From: Anaerostipes butyraticus
GTDB taxonomy: Bacteria; Bacillota; Clostridia; Lachnospirales; Lachnospiraceae
Length of the DNA stretch: 64,000 bases
Assembly (NCBI RefSeq): GCF_016586355.1
Contig: NZ_BLYI01000009.1
Coordinates: 1 to 64,000, forward strand
Direction: 5' to 3'
The notes beneath the pieces were generated by a model. That model was given only the letters and a program-made list of their open reading frames with translations, did no database searches and was not told where the DNA came from. How positions within the stretch are numbered: position 1 is the stretch's first letter; every line of letters starts with the position of its first letter. Both the position numbers and the translations under genes were made by a program. Positions 1-7,384 of the stretch are shown piece after piece.

Positions 1-1177
1 CCGCAGCCTGCAGAGATAATTTCAGCCGAGAATCTTCTCTCTCACTCGCTCTTTTTCTGCAAAGCAGGCTTTCCCTTGCGTTATATGTAAGAAGCTGATA
101 TATGATTTCTACAATATCCTCTTCTGCAATCTCTCCTCTGTCATATGTCTGAAACGAAATAACGATTTCCATTTCATTCTCCCTGCAGAACTTGGACATA
201 TAAAAAAGAATCCCGTCCACAAGCCAGTCATTGCAGTAAATTCCTGTCTGTACTGCTTCATATTTCTTTTTCAAATCTCTCATGTATTTCCAGAGTTTTT
301 TCTGATTTGCTTTGGAAATTTCTCCATGCCTAATCTGGTCCGCAATCATGTTGATCTGATCAATCCGTAAATCTTCCCGACTCGATTCCATTTTCATAAT
401 CTGCTGTTTTAATACCTGCAAATAGTTGTCCATAAAAGATGTTTGAGTGTACAGAAAAGCATTTGCATTCTCTGTTTTACTGCGGTACTGTACAAAAAGG
501 CAAAAGCACGCAATGCTTCCCACAACTGACACCATAAGTATTGGCAGCATAATCCATCCGTTAAAAACATCACCATTTATAAGCCCCCGAAAACTTGTAG
601 CAATCCCGGAAATAAAATAAAGTCCTATGATTGTCCATCCAGTTTTTCTATGTTTCGGTTCGTATGTCTGGAGCCACGACAACAAAGGTTTCAAAAACCA
701 TATTTCAATTTTTACCAAAAAATACATCAATGGTAACGTCAGAAAATCAACCATCATGAACGGAAGCGCATACCCCATTGGGTCTCCTCGCCCCTCCAAT
801 GAGTTAATGGCTGCTAAAACGATTCCAAAAATGACAGCATAATTTACCTCACATACTATCTGCGCCAGTCCTATTTTCAATACACTGCCTAAATACATAC
901 AGCTCCAAAGGATTATATAAACCAGTGTCGAATAGACAATTAAATACGATAATTTCAAAACACGAAACCATATTTCCTCTCCCCAAAATACTCCAAGAAC
1001 ATATTCCAAAATGATGGTTTTTCCTGCCCATAACAGTCCTCGTATCACCCAGGGCACCGCCGTTTGTCTCTTTGTGACCAAAATACTGTTTAAAAAAATA
1101 ATAGAAGTCAAAATATATTCAATTCCAAAAATCAGAATTCTCAGACATGTACCTGCAATTTCCATAGTTTTCTCCAT
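1..1177 (-). CDS. AgrC-like membrane pseudokinase, third tandem paralogue (3' end outside window)
   Basis: Partial: the C-terminus runs off the left edge. The ATG at 1177 lies one base after the TAA of the upstream paralogue, so translation is probably coupled; an in-frame ATG at 1165 is the alternative. The protein starts MEKTMEIAGTCLRIL and has several hydrophobic segments, then a helical region ending in a motif (KYEAVQTGIYCNDWLVDGIL) nearly identical to the paralogue at 2603-3937. The place where AgrC-type kinases carry RHDxxxH reads INMIADQIRHG, and the N-box position reads IIYQLLTYNARESL, so the phospho-acceptor histidine and the asparagines are missing. Likely a membrane sensor without kinase activity. 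Paralogy is seen directly; the function is inferred. Confidence 0.75.
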   Translation of the reverse strand, partial: MEKTMEIAGTCLRILIFGIEYILTSIIFLNSILVTKRQTAVPWVIRGLLWAGKTIILEYVLGVFWGEEIWFRVLKLSYLIVYSTLVYIILWSCMYLGSVLKIGLAQIVCEVNYAVIFGIVLAAINSLEGRGDPMGYALPFMMVDFLTLPLMYFLVKIEIWFLKPLLSWLQTYEPKHRKTGWTIIGLYFISGIATSFRGLINGDVFNGWIMLPILMVSVVGSIACFCLFVQYRSKTENANAFLYTQTSFMDNYLQVLKQQIMKMESSREDLRIDQINMIADQIRHGEISKANQKKLWKYMRDLKKKYEAVQTGIYCNDWLVDGILFYMSKFCRENEMEIVISFQTYDRGEIAEEDIVEIIYQLLTYNARESLLCRKRASEREDSRLKLSLQAA

Positions 1178-1178
1178 G

Positions 1179-2600
1179 TTACGACTGTATTTCCAGGTGA
1201 GATACATTCGTTTCCGCATTATTATCCCTGCCCGCCAAAATAGTTTCTATTTTCAGCTGATTTTCTTCTTCTACAGTCTGCATATTTCCGCCAAATTGTT
1301 TTACGCAGCGTCTTAACGTCTTAATAGGTTTTCTGCTCTGAGAATGATGCCTCAATCTCTGCAGCAATGTTCTCTCCTTTGCCCTTCTATCTTCCGGCAC
1401 TTTATATTCCAATCGGAAAATAACCTGATTCTTTACCGTTCCGCCGTACAACTTTATTGTACTTTCTCTCTGTCCATCCTCTCTGTTTTTTGTCAGAGCA
1501 GTTTCCAGCAGACACATCAGAACCTTTCCCGCGCACATCTCATCCAGACTGCCCTTCCTGTATCTGGCAAATGATATTTCCAAAATCAGATTTTGTCTTT
1601 TAAAAATATCTGCGTAATAATACAAAACAGAATCTACAAACATATCATCACTGTACACTCCCGCCTGTATTTTCTGATACTGGTTTTGTATTGCCTTTAT
1701 ATAGTTTTCTATCTGAACTGTTCCCTCAAAAACTCCTATCTGTTTTATCTTCTCCATTTGTTTATCTATGATTTGCTGTTCCATTTCCATATTCTGGATT
1801 TGCTGTCTGACCGCCTTCATATGCAGCATCATCAGATTTTGCTTTATGTTCAGAAATTCATGTTCCTGAAAAATCTGCTGCTGATATTTTCTGTAACTCC
1901 AGGCAGTAAGGCAAAAAGCTGCAATCAATACCAGAGCCACAATTAAGATTCCCATTTTGTATGTTCTGAAGATTCTTTCCAGGCTGTTTAGTGTACTCTG
2001 ATAAAATCCAACTCCAATATAAAGAAAAAAGATAACTGTCCAAAATTTTTTATGCTTTAATTCCTGATTTCTAAATCTGGAGATCTTTTTTCCGCAAAAT
2101 GTCCGGACCAGAAACCGAATGCAAAAGAACGTAGCGAAACAAAGCAGGCAGAGTAAAACGGTTCTCCATCCAAATGGTCTGGAATACATATCTTCTATTC
2201 CAGACCCCGGATTTTGAAGCAATATGATGCTGCCTCTGCTGATTGTCAGAGCCAGCAATTCTCCGCTGATACTGATGAGAACACTTTTTATTATGCTGTC
2301 TTCATATGTATACCAAAACGCAAATAAATATAAGATAATATGTACTGTTTTTATAAACATAAGGAGCCACTGCGCCGCCAAATAGTGTTCTATATCTGCA
2401 CTTAGTCCCATTTGAAAAACACAGTCTATTATGATTATTTTTACCGCACAGCAAAGGGCGATCCACTTTACAGAATGTACTCTTCTTAATAACTCATCCT
2501 GGACCAGTATCGCAATGGCAGAATGAATGGTTCCAAAGATTATGAGATTCATTATAATCACCTTTTGCCCGGCCAGGTTCGCCCAGATTTGTCCCCACAT
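1179..2600 (-). CDS. AgrC-like membrane pseudokinase, second tandem paralogue
   Basis: 473 residues, the most diverged of the three paralogues. The ATG at 2600 sits two bases after the upstream stop, with AGGGAG about 8 bases ahead; a later in-frame Met (MNLIIFGTI) is possible. Six to seven hydrophobic helices fill roughly residues 15-235, followed by a coiled region (MKAVRQQIQNMEMEQQII) and the family motif IQAGVYSDDMFVDSVLYYYA. At the H-box position there is no RHD, and at the N-box position the sequence reads VLMCLLETALTKN instead of HNLLDNAVEA. No glycine-rich ATP lid is visible. It lies between the first and third paralogues with 1-2 bp gaps, so all are probably one transcript with the kinase and regulator. 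Proposed role: a sensory, non-catalytic partner of the kinase at 3954-4688. Confidence 0.75.
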   Translation of the reverse strand: MWGQIWANLAGQKVIIMNLIIFGTIHSAIAILVQDELLRRVHSVKWIALCCAVKIIIIDCVFQMGLSADIEHYLAAQWLLMFIKTVHIILYLFAFWYTYEDSIIKSVLISISGELLALTISRGSIILLQNPGSGIEDMYSRPFGWRTVLLCLLCFATFFCIRFLVRTFCGKKISRFRNQELKHKKFWTVIFFLYIGVGFYQSTLNSLERIFRTYKMGILIVALVLIAAFCLTAWSYRKYQQQIFQEHEFLNIKQNLMMLHMKAVRQQIQNMEMEQQIIDKQMEKIKQIGVFEGTVQIENYIKAIQNQYQKIQAGVYSDDMFVDSVLYYYADIFKRQNLILEISFARYRKGSLDEMCAGKVLMCLLETALTKNREDGQRESTIKLYGGTVKNQVIFRLEYKVPEDRRAKERTLLQRLRHHSQSRKPIKTLRRCVKQFGGNMQTVEEENQLKIETILAGRDNNAETNVSHLEIQS

Positions 2601-2602
2601 GA

Positions 2603-3937
2603 TTACTTCTCCCTCTGCATTTGAATACTAATCTGTTTCTTCTCCCCTTTGATTTCTGACGCGATGATTTCCCCATGATAAGGAACTATTTTTATCGAAA
2701 GACTTCTTTTCAAGTCTCTTTTCAATTTTTTTATTGATTTCACAGAACAAAATGAAGCATTCAAAATCAGCTGATTTCTCACTGCCTCTGCCTGCAGGAA
2801 TAGGGAACGGGAATCTCTCTTTTCTTCTCTGCAACGCAGACTTTCCCTCACGCCATATGCAAGCAGCTGATATATAATTTCTGAAATATCTTCTTCTGAA
2901 ATGTATCCCCTGTCATATTTTTGAAAATAAAAAGATGCTGCAATTCCATTTTCTCTGCAAAATTCTGCCATATGATAAAGGACTCCATCCACCAGCCAGT
3001 CATTACAGTAGATTCCTGCCTGTATAGCTTCATATTTTTCTTTCAGATTCTCCATATAGTTCCATAATTTCTCCCGGCTGAATCCTTTCATTTCTTCATT
3101 TTCTATCTGTCCTGCAATTCGATTCATCCGGGTTATCTGCGAACTTTTCTGATCCGACTCTGCTGTCTGTATCTGCTGCCTTAACAATTGAAAATAGTTT
3201 TTCATAAATGCCGTCTGGGAATATAAAAAAGTATTTGCCTGCTCTGTCTTCTTGCGATACCGCATGAAAACCAGAAATCCCACGATACTCCCTGCAACGG
3301 ATACGATAAATACCGGAAACACCGTCCAGTCAATAAAAACATTTCCATTGTCAAGTCCCCAAAAACTTGAAATAATTCCTGAGATAAAATATCCTCCTAC
3401 AATGACCCATCCAATTTTTCTATATTTCACTTCACGAACCCGAATCCATGATAATAAAGGTTTTAAAAAATGTATTTCTATTTTTACCACGCCATACGTA
3501 ACCGGAAACAGCAAAAGATCCGGCAGCATAAACGGAAGCATATATCCCATCAGTTCTTCTCTGTTCTCCAAATAATTAAAAATAATCAAAACCGCACCTA
3601 TAATGATGCAATAATTTACTTCACACACAATCTGTGCTAATCCGGTTTTTAAGACACTGCTGGAATACATACAGCCCGCCAGGATGATATATACTAAAGT
3701 GGAATGGATCGTTATATAAGATAATTTCAAACATTGGAACCACAGCTGGTCTCCCCAGAATGAACCCATAACATATTCCAGCACAAGCGTTTTGGTCATC
3801 CACAATATGGTGAGCATAAACACAAACAGGATGGTTCTTTTTTTCTTAATCAGAACTGTATCTAAAAAGGTTATGTTAATTAAAACATATGTCATCCCCA
3901 AAATCAGAATCCTCAGACATGTTTCTGCCATCTGCAT
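2603..3937 (-). CDS. AgrC-like membrane pseudokinase, first tandem paralogue
   Basis: 444 residues from the ATG at 3937 (MQMAETCLRILILG), chosen because GAGGAAAG lies just upstream; a longer reading frame would overlap the preceding kinase gene by 53 bp. About seven transmembrane helices in residues 5-225, then a coiled region and the motif YEAIQAGIYCNDWLVDGVLY. This part aligns with the dimerisation/ATPase part of the neighbouring GHKL kinase, but RHDLAKH is replaced by MNRIAGQIENE and HNLLDNAVEA by IIYQLLAYGVRESL. The C-terminal 90 residues have lost the GxG lid. It closely resembles the third paralogue. Membrane location is clear; loss of kinase activity is inferred from the missing residues. 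Such topology suits peptide sensing, as in AgrC, but no ligand is identified here. Confidence 0.78.
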   Translation of the reverse strand: MQMAETCLRILILGMTYVLINITFLDTVLIKKKRTILFVFMLTILWMTKTLVLEYVMGSFWGDQLWFQCLKLSYITIHSTLVYIILAGCMYSSSVLKTGLAQIVCEVNYCIIIGAVLIIFNYLENREELMGYMLPFMLPDLLLFPVTYGVVKIEIHFLKPLLSWIRVREVKYRKIGWVIVGGYFISGIISSFWGLDNGNVFIDWTVFPVFIVSVAGSIVGFLVFMRYRKKTEQANTFLYSQTAFMKNYFQLLRQQIQTAESDQKSSQITRMNRIAGQIENEEMKGFSREKLWNYMENLKEKYEAIQAGIYCNDWLVDGVLYHMAEFCRENGIAASFYFQKYDRGYISEEDISEIIYQLLAYGVRESLRCREEKRDSRSLFLQAEAVRNQLILNASFCSVKSIKKLKRDLKRSLSIKIVPYHGEIIASEIKGEKKQISIQMQREK

Positions 3938-3953
3938 ATTTCTTTCCTCGTTC

Positions 3954-4688
3954 CTACTCTTTGCAGCATAAGATAATCTCCTCTTCGAAGATCCCTTCTT
4001 TTTCATCTACTCTGATTTTCATCGTGCCGGAATATTTTTCTACAAGATTTTCAATAATCTTTGTTCCGATTCCATGCTCCTCTTTCCTGGCCTTACTGGT
4101 CTCAAAAGTTACTTTCTCCCCTTTCTGAACTCGATTTCTGACATGAATCCATATATTTTTCTCATCCCGGCGCATAGAAAACCAGACTCCTTTTTCATCA
4201 CCATCTGTGATTCGATCCTGTGCTTCAACAGCATTATCCAAAAGATTATGGAGAAGCCCTACAATATCTATTTCTTCTATTCCATTATAAATACAGTCCT
4301 CTACTTTTACATCAAATAGTATGCCTCGTTCCGCGCACTGTTCCTTCTTAATCGTTAAAATGGAGTTGACCAATTCATCTCTGCAAAATTCCTGATGCTT
4401 CAACAAGTCATATCTCTGCTTCAGATTATCCATATATTCCTGTATTTCACCGGAATCGGATTGTCTCCCCATAAGTTCTTCCAATGTCTGGATATGTTTT
4501 GCCAGATCATGCCTGTATTTTCTTGTGGCGTCAATTCTGCTTTGTATTCCGGCGTAAAATTCTTCCATGGAAAACATATACGACTGCATCAGACGATTTT
4601 CCTGCTCCATCTCACGTGTCTTCATAACACCAGCAGCAAGAATAAAGCATACAAGCAGCGCAATACATAAAACAATCGGTATCCACAT
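3954..4688 (-). CDS. Short GHKL sensor histidine kinase, AgrC type, one membrane helix
   Basis: 244 residues. One hydrophobic helix at about residues 4-21, a coiled linker, then an AgrC-type phospho-acceptor motif YRHDLAKHIQ (His60). The GHKL ATPase domain shows the N box HNLLDNAVEA (147-156) and the G-box HGIGTK (205-210). It is half the length of typical AgrC/ComD kinases (about 430 residues) because the polytopic sensor domain is absent. It lies 28 bp after the LytTR regulator and just before three membrane paralogues that have the sensor domain but lack these catalytic residues. That complementarity suggests the kinase takes its input from them. The kinase call is firm; the split-receptor arrangement is inference. 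Confidence 0.9.
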   Translation of the reverse strand: MWIPIVLCIALLVCFILAAGVMKTREMEQENRLMQSYMFSMEEFYAGIQSRIDATRKYRHDLAKHIQTLEELMGRQSDSGEIQEYMDNLKQRYDLLKHQEFCRDELVNSILTIKKEQCAERGILFDVKVEDCIYNGIEEIDIVGLLHNLLDNAVEAQDRITDGDEKGVWFSMRRDEKNIWIHVRNRVQKGEKVTFETSKARKEEHGIGTKIIENLVEKYSGTMKIRVDEKEGIFEEEIILCCKE

Positions 4689-4716
4689 CTATCTATTCCC
4701 CCTTCATATCTATTTT

Positions 4717-5442
4717 CTAAGATATCTGTGTCAATGCCCACCGCATGAAAGCTTCTTTTGTCGATTTTCGATAACTTCGGCTGATCATAATTCTTCTGTC
4801 ATCATTCAATATGAACAAATCTGAAAGCATTTCCCTTACCGCCGGCAGGTATACAATATAACTGTTATGGCATCGCACAAAATCGATCTCCGGCAGCTGT
4901 TTCATTAGTTCCGCTAATTTTTCTTTAATCTCATATGTACCATATACTGTTATGATATTGGTCTTTCTTCCGCTTCTCTCAAAGCAGATAATATCTGCCG
5001 GGGCAAGACTGATTTCTTTTCCCTTAATAACAGAAAAGACCAATTTCTCACGGCTCTGTGCAAGTTCATGAAGTACTTTCCCGAAAATTTCGCCAATTCT
5101 TTCTCCGAACTGCTCTTTTAACGCAAAAAACACATGATCTGTGTGATAAATCTCCGTCGCGTAATAAAGATAGTTGGTTAAATAAACAATCTGACAGTCT
5201 TTCCACTTTTGATTGATCTGTGCTGCCAGATCAATTCCAGTCACATCTTTTTCTTTCTCCTCTTCCAGGACAATATCCATAAAAATTACATCCAAAGAAG
5301 GACCCGGCCATGAAGTCAGTTCCTCCGACGAGGTGAAACAGTGTACTCTTATCTCCGTTCCCGTCTTTTTTCCATAGTCTTCTATTATATTTCCGGCATT
5401 CTTCTGCCAGATTTTATCGTCATCGCATATCCCTATCTGCAT
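4717..5442 (-). CDS. LytTR-family response regulator, AgrA-like
   Basis: 241 residues. The N-terminal receiver domain has the acidic pair in MQIGICDDDK (Asp7/Asp8) and the phospho-acceptor Asp56 in VIFMDIVLEEE. The C-terminal LytTR DNA-binding domain covers about residues 135-235 (DIICFERSGRKTNIITVYG, FVRCHNSYIVYL). It is the first gene of the kinase/pseudokinase run and starts at an ATG preceded by GAGAGGAGAAAA. LytTR regulators usually bind paired direct repeats and in Firmicutes often control peptide signalling, bacteriocin or surface functions; the target here is not visible. No agrB or agrD-like gene lies next to it within the window. Confidence 0.92.
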   Translation of the reverse strand: MQIGICDDDKIWQKNAGNIIEDYGKKTGTEIRVHCFTSSEELTSWPGPSLDVIFMDIVLEEEKEKDVTGIDLAAQINQKWKDCQIVYLTNYLYYATEIYHTDHVFFALKEQFGERIGEIFGKVLHELAQSREKLVFSVIKGKEISLAPADIICFERSGRKTNIITVYGTYEIKEKLAELMKQLPEIDFVRCHNSYIVYLPAVREMLSDLFILNDDRRIMISRSYRKSTKEAFMRWALTQIS

Positions 5443-5476
5443 TTTTCTCCTCTCTTCTCATCAGTGCTTTTAAATA

Positions 5477-5505
5477 ATTATAGCTTAAGATTGATGCGAT
5501 TACAA
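5477..5505 (-). promoter_or_regulatory. Sigma-A promoter of the LytTR/kinase operon
   Basis: Reading leftward: TTGTAA (5505-5500), a 17-base spacer and TATAAT (5482-5477), about 35 bases ahead of the regulator start codon. A GATTG/CAATC dyad overlaps the -35 region and could be an operator, though this is weak. Confidence 0.7.
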
Positions 5506-5546
5506 TCAATACCTTATGTTTCTATATAATAGAATTAATTCCTGTT

Positions 5547-6377
5547 TTATACTATATTTCCAATTATAAACACCGCAAAAAATATCATTCCGAGGCCTGA
5601 CAGAATCTTTCCTATTTTTGCTCCCAGATCCTGATTATACTTCCCTGTCACCCAGGCAGCCGCCAGCTGAATGACAAAATATATGATCAGCGTGTAATGG
5701 ATTCCCTGAAAGGACAGCGCCCCTCCCTGATTTCCGGACCATATGGGAACACCCCAGGATACCAGAAACATATCCCCCAGGCACATCCCCATCCGATAAG
5801 GAAACCCGAACAGCCATCCAAGCAGTGACAGACAAAAGCCGTAAGTTCCATAACCTGCCGGTTTTGCTCCGCTGGCTTTCCAGCATTTTTTCAAACTCCA
5901 GAAAACCAGATAGCCTGCCAGACATCCAATGGCATTGGCAGTCACGTCGTCTATATCTGCCAGTCTTCCTGTGAATAAAAACTGAATGATCTCAATTCCA
6001 AGAGACAGAATTATCCCAAAGCCAATATATTTCCAATGCCATTTTGTATCCTTCTGAGAGATCAGCGGCGGAAAAACACCGGCCGGAAGAAATAAGAGTA
6101 CATTTAATAAGAAGTAACTGGCGTCAAAATCCTGAAAGGGAATCATTTGATCATTATGTGCATTATGAATCGACCAGGGCGCTGCAATCCCTGTAATCAT
6201 CAGAAGCGTCACCAGATACACCAGGGCGATATAGTATAAAATATAATCCTTTCCCTGTCCGGCAGACTTTTTTAAACATATTTTGTGGAACCCATAGAGC
6301 ATCAGTGTCAAAAGAAGCCCGATCCAGCAGGCTTTTGACAAATATGACATGCCGATTAATAATTTAGAAACTATCAT
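5547..6377 (-). CDS. VanZ-like membrane protein
   Basis: 276 residues with about seven hydrophobic helices. The central part shows the VanZ-family signature: an NVLLFLPAGVFPPL-type helix, then SLGIEIIQFLFTGRLADIDD and a following helix with ANAIGCLAGYL. VanZ-like proteins are integral membrane proteins; the founding member gives low-level teicoplanin resistance, but most chromosomal ones have no assigned role. It is 13 bp downstream of the lipoprotein gene at 6391-7218 and probably co-transcribed with it. No van cluster is nearby, so glycopeptide resistance should not be assumed. The extra C-terminal helices (about residues 180-276) are longer than the minimal VanZ domain. Confidence 0.85.
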   Translation of the reverse strand: MIVSKLLIGMSYLSKACWIGLLLTLMLYGFHKICLKKSAGQGKDYILYYIALVYLVTLLMITGIAAPWSIHNAHNDQMIPFQDFDASYFLLNVLLFLPAGVFPPLISQKDTKWHWKYIGFGIILSLGIEIIQFLFTGRLADIDDVTANAIGCLAGYLVFWSLKKCWKASGAKPAGYGTYGFCLSLLGWLFGFPYRMGMCLGDMFLVSWGVPIWSGNQGGALSFQGIHYTLIIYFVIQLAAAWVTGKYNQDLGAKIGKILSGLGMIFFAVFIIGNIV

Positions 6378-6390
6378 AATCCTTCTCCCT

Positions 6391-7218
6391 CTATCTGATC
6401 TTCGGAATGGTATATCGAAATCCGGTTTCTTTTTTTATTTTTTCTAATTGTTTCAGCTTCTTCTCCAGATCGCTTTTTCCATCATAATGAAGATATCCCT
6501 GACATTTCACTGATAATAAAATCTTTTGAAACTCCCCGGAATCGTTCTCTTTCAGACTGAGAGACGGAAAGACAAGCATCCGGTCCAGCAGTATTTCTTC
6601 ATTGTCCAGTGAAATGCCTGCATCCTTTTTAAAAAATCCCCTGATCTGGAATTTCAGATCTTTTTCCCCCAGATACTTCCCCTGGAATGTATCTCCGGCT
6701 TTGAACATCTTCTGATAAGAGGCCCCTGCCAGCACTGGAATGATCTGCTCCGCTCCTCTTTGATAATCTTCTTTTCCAAACATCTCCCCTGTCCCAATCA
6801 ACTCATTCATTTTCTTCTGGCAGACAAAATTGTAAGATACCTGCAGAGATTCAAGGGGTGACAGAATCTGTCCGTTGATTTTCTGATTCATCGCGTCTTT
6901 TCCCCCGGAAACATATGCTTCATCTCTGGGAAATTTCCCCAGATACTCAATATCCTGCCGGCCGACGTCATAATAATCGCCGCCAAAAGCATTGTTCAGC
7001 ATTTCGTAAGTTTCCTTTAAAGTATCATAAGCATCTTTTTGCTTTAGAAAGTCTTCGAAACTGCTGTCTCTGCTGTCATAATCATCTGTGAGCATCCAGT
7101 CCCCACCTTCTGATACTGTAATTTCCTGAGATTTTTCCGCAGTGTCCTGCGAAATCACGATTCTGCAGCATCCGTACAGCAGCCCGGCAGCTGCCAGGAT
7201 AATCATTAATTTTTTCAA
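6391..7218 (-). CDS. Lipoprotein with a MacB/FtsX-like extracellular domain
   Basis: 276 residues from a TTG start at 7218, chosen because GGGGGA lies 7 bases upstream and the product then begins MKKLMIILAAAGLLYGCC, a short lipoprotein signal with a lipobox (LLYGC). An upstream ATG in frame at 7269 would put 17 extra polar residues before the signal. The mature part includes IIPVLAGASYQKMFKAGDTFQG followed by KFQIRGFFKK, which resembles the extracellular domain of MacB/FtsX-type ABC permeases (the value-then-GDxF pattern), but no permease helices follow. This is therefore a free-standing surface version of that fold, an inference. It is transcribed with the VanZ-like gene. Confidence 0.6.
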   Translation of the reverse strand: MKKLMIILAAAGLLYGCCRIVISQDTAEKSQEITVSEGGDWMLTDDYDSRDSSFEDFLKQKDAYDTLKETYEMLNNAFGGDYYDVGRQDIEYLGKFPRDEAYVSGGKDAMNQKINGQILSPLESLQVSYNFVCQKKMNELIGTGEMFGKEDYQRGAEQIIPVLAGASYQKMFKAGDTFQGKYLGEKDLKFQIRGFFKKDAGISLDNEEILLDRMLVFPSLSLKENDSGEFQKILLSVKCQGYLHYDGKSDLEKKLKQLEKIKKETGFRYTIPKIR

Positions 7219-7254
7219 AATCCATCCCCCACTTTGTTCATCTATGTTTTTATC

Positions 7255-7283
7255 AGTATATATTATCAATCGTGATCCATCAA
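7255..7283 (-). promoter_or_regulatory. Sigma-A promoter of the lipoprotein/vanZ-like pair
   Basis: Leftward TTGATG (7283-7278), a 17-base spacer and TATACT (7260-7255), about 36 bases ahead of the TTG start codon. Confidence 0.65.
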
Positions 7284-7312
7284 TATATTTTCCTTAATTT
7301 ATTCTCTTCCCA

Positions 7313-7360
7313 TTGCGCCGCAGCCTGGTTTCTGCTAGAATGATATCAGAACATACGTTC
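7313..7360 (+). promoter_or_regulatory. LexA-controlled promoter of the helicase gene
   Basis: TTGCGC (7313-7318), 17 bases, then an extended -10 TGCTAGAAT (TAGAAT at 7336-7341). Directly downstream, at 7349-7360, is GAACATACGTTC, a match to the Gram-positive LexA/DinR box (GAAC-N4-GTTC). The box covers the expected transcription start, the usual position for SOS repression. GGGAGGG follows at 7371-7377. Confidence 0.82.
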
Positions 7361-7384
7361 ATTTTTATCAGGGAGGGTACACCA

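Noticed and set aside
5547-6377. Glycopeptide resistance from the VanZ-like gene
   Set aside because: Only the VanZ-like fold is seen; no vanHAX, vanRS or other resistance gene lies nearby.
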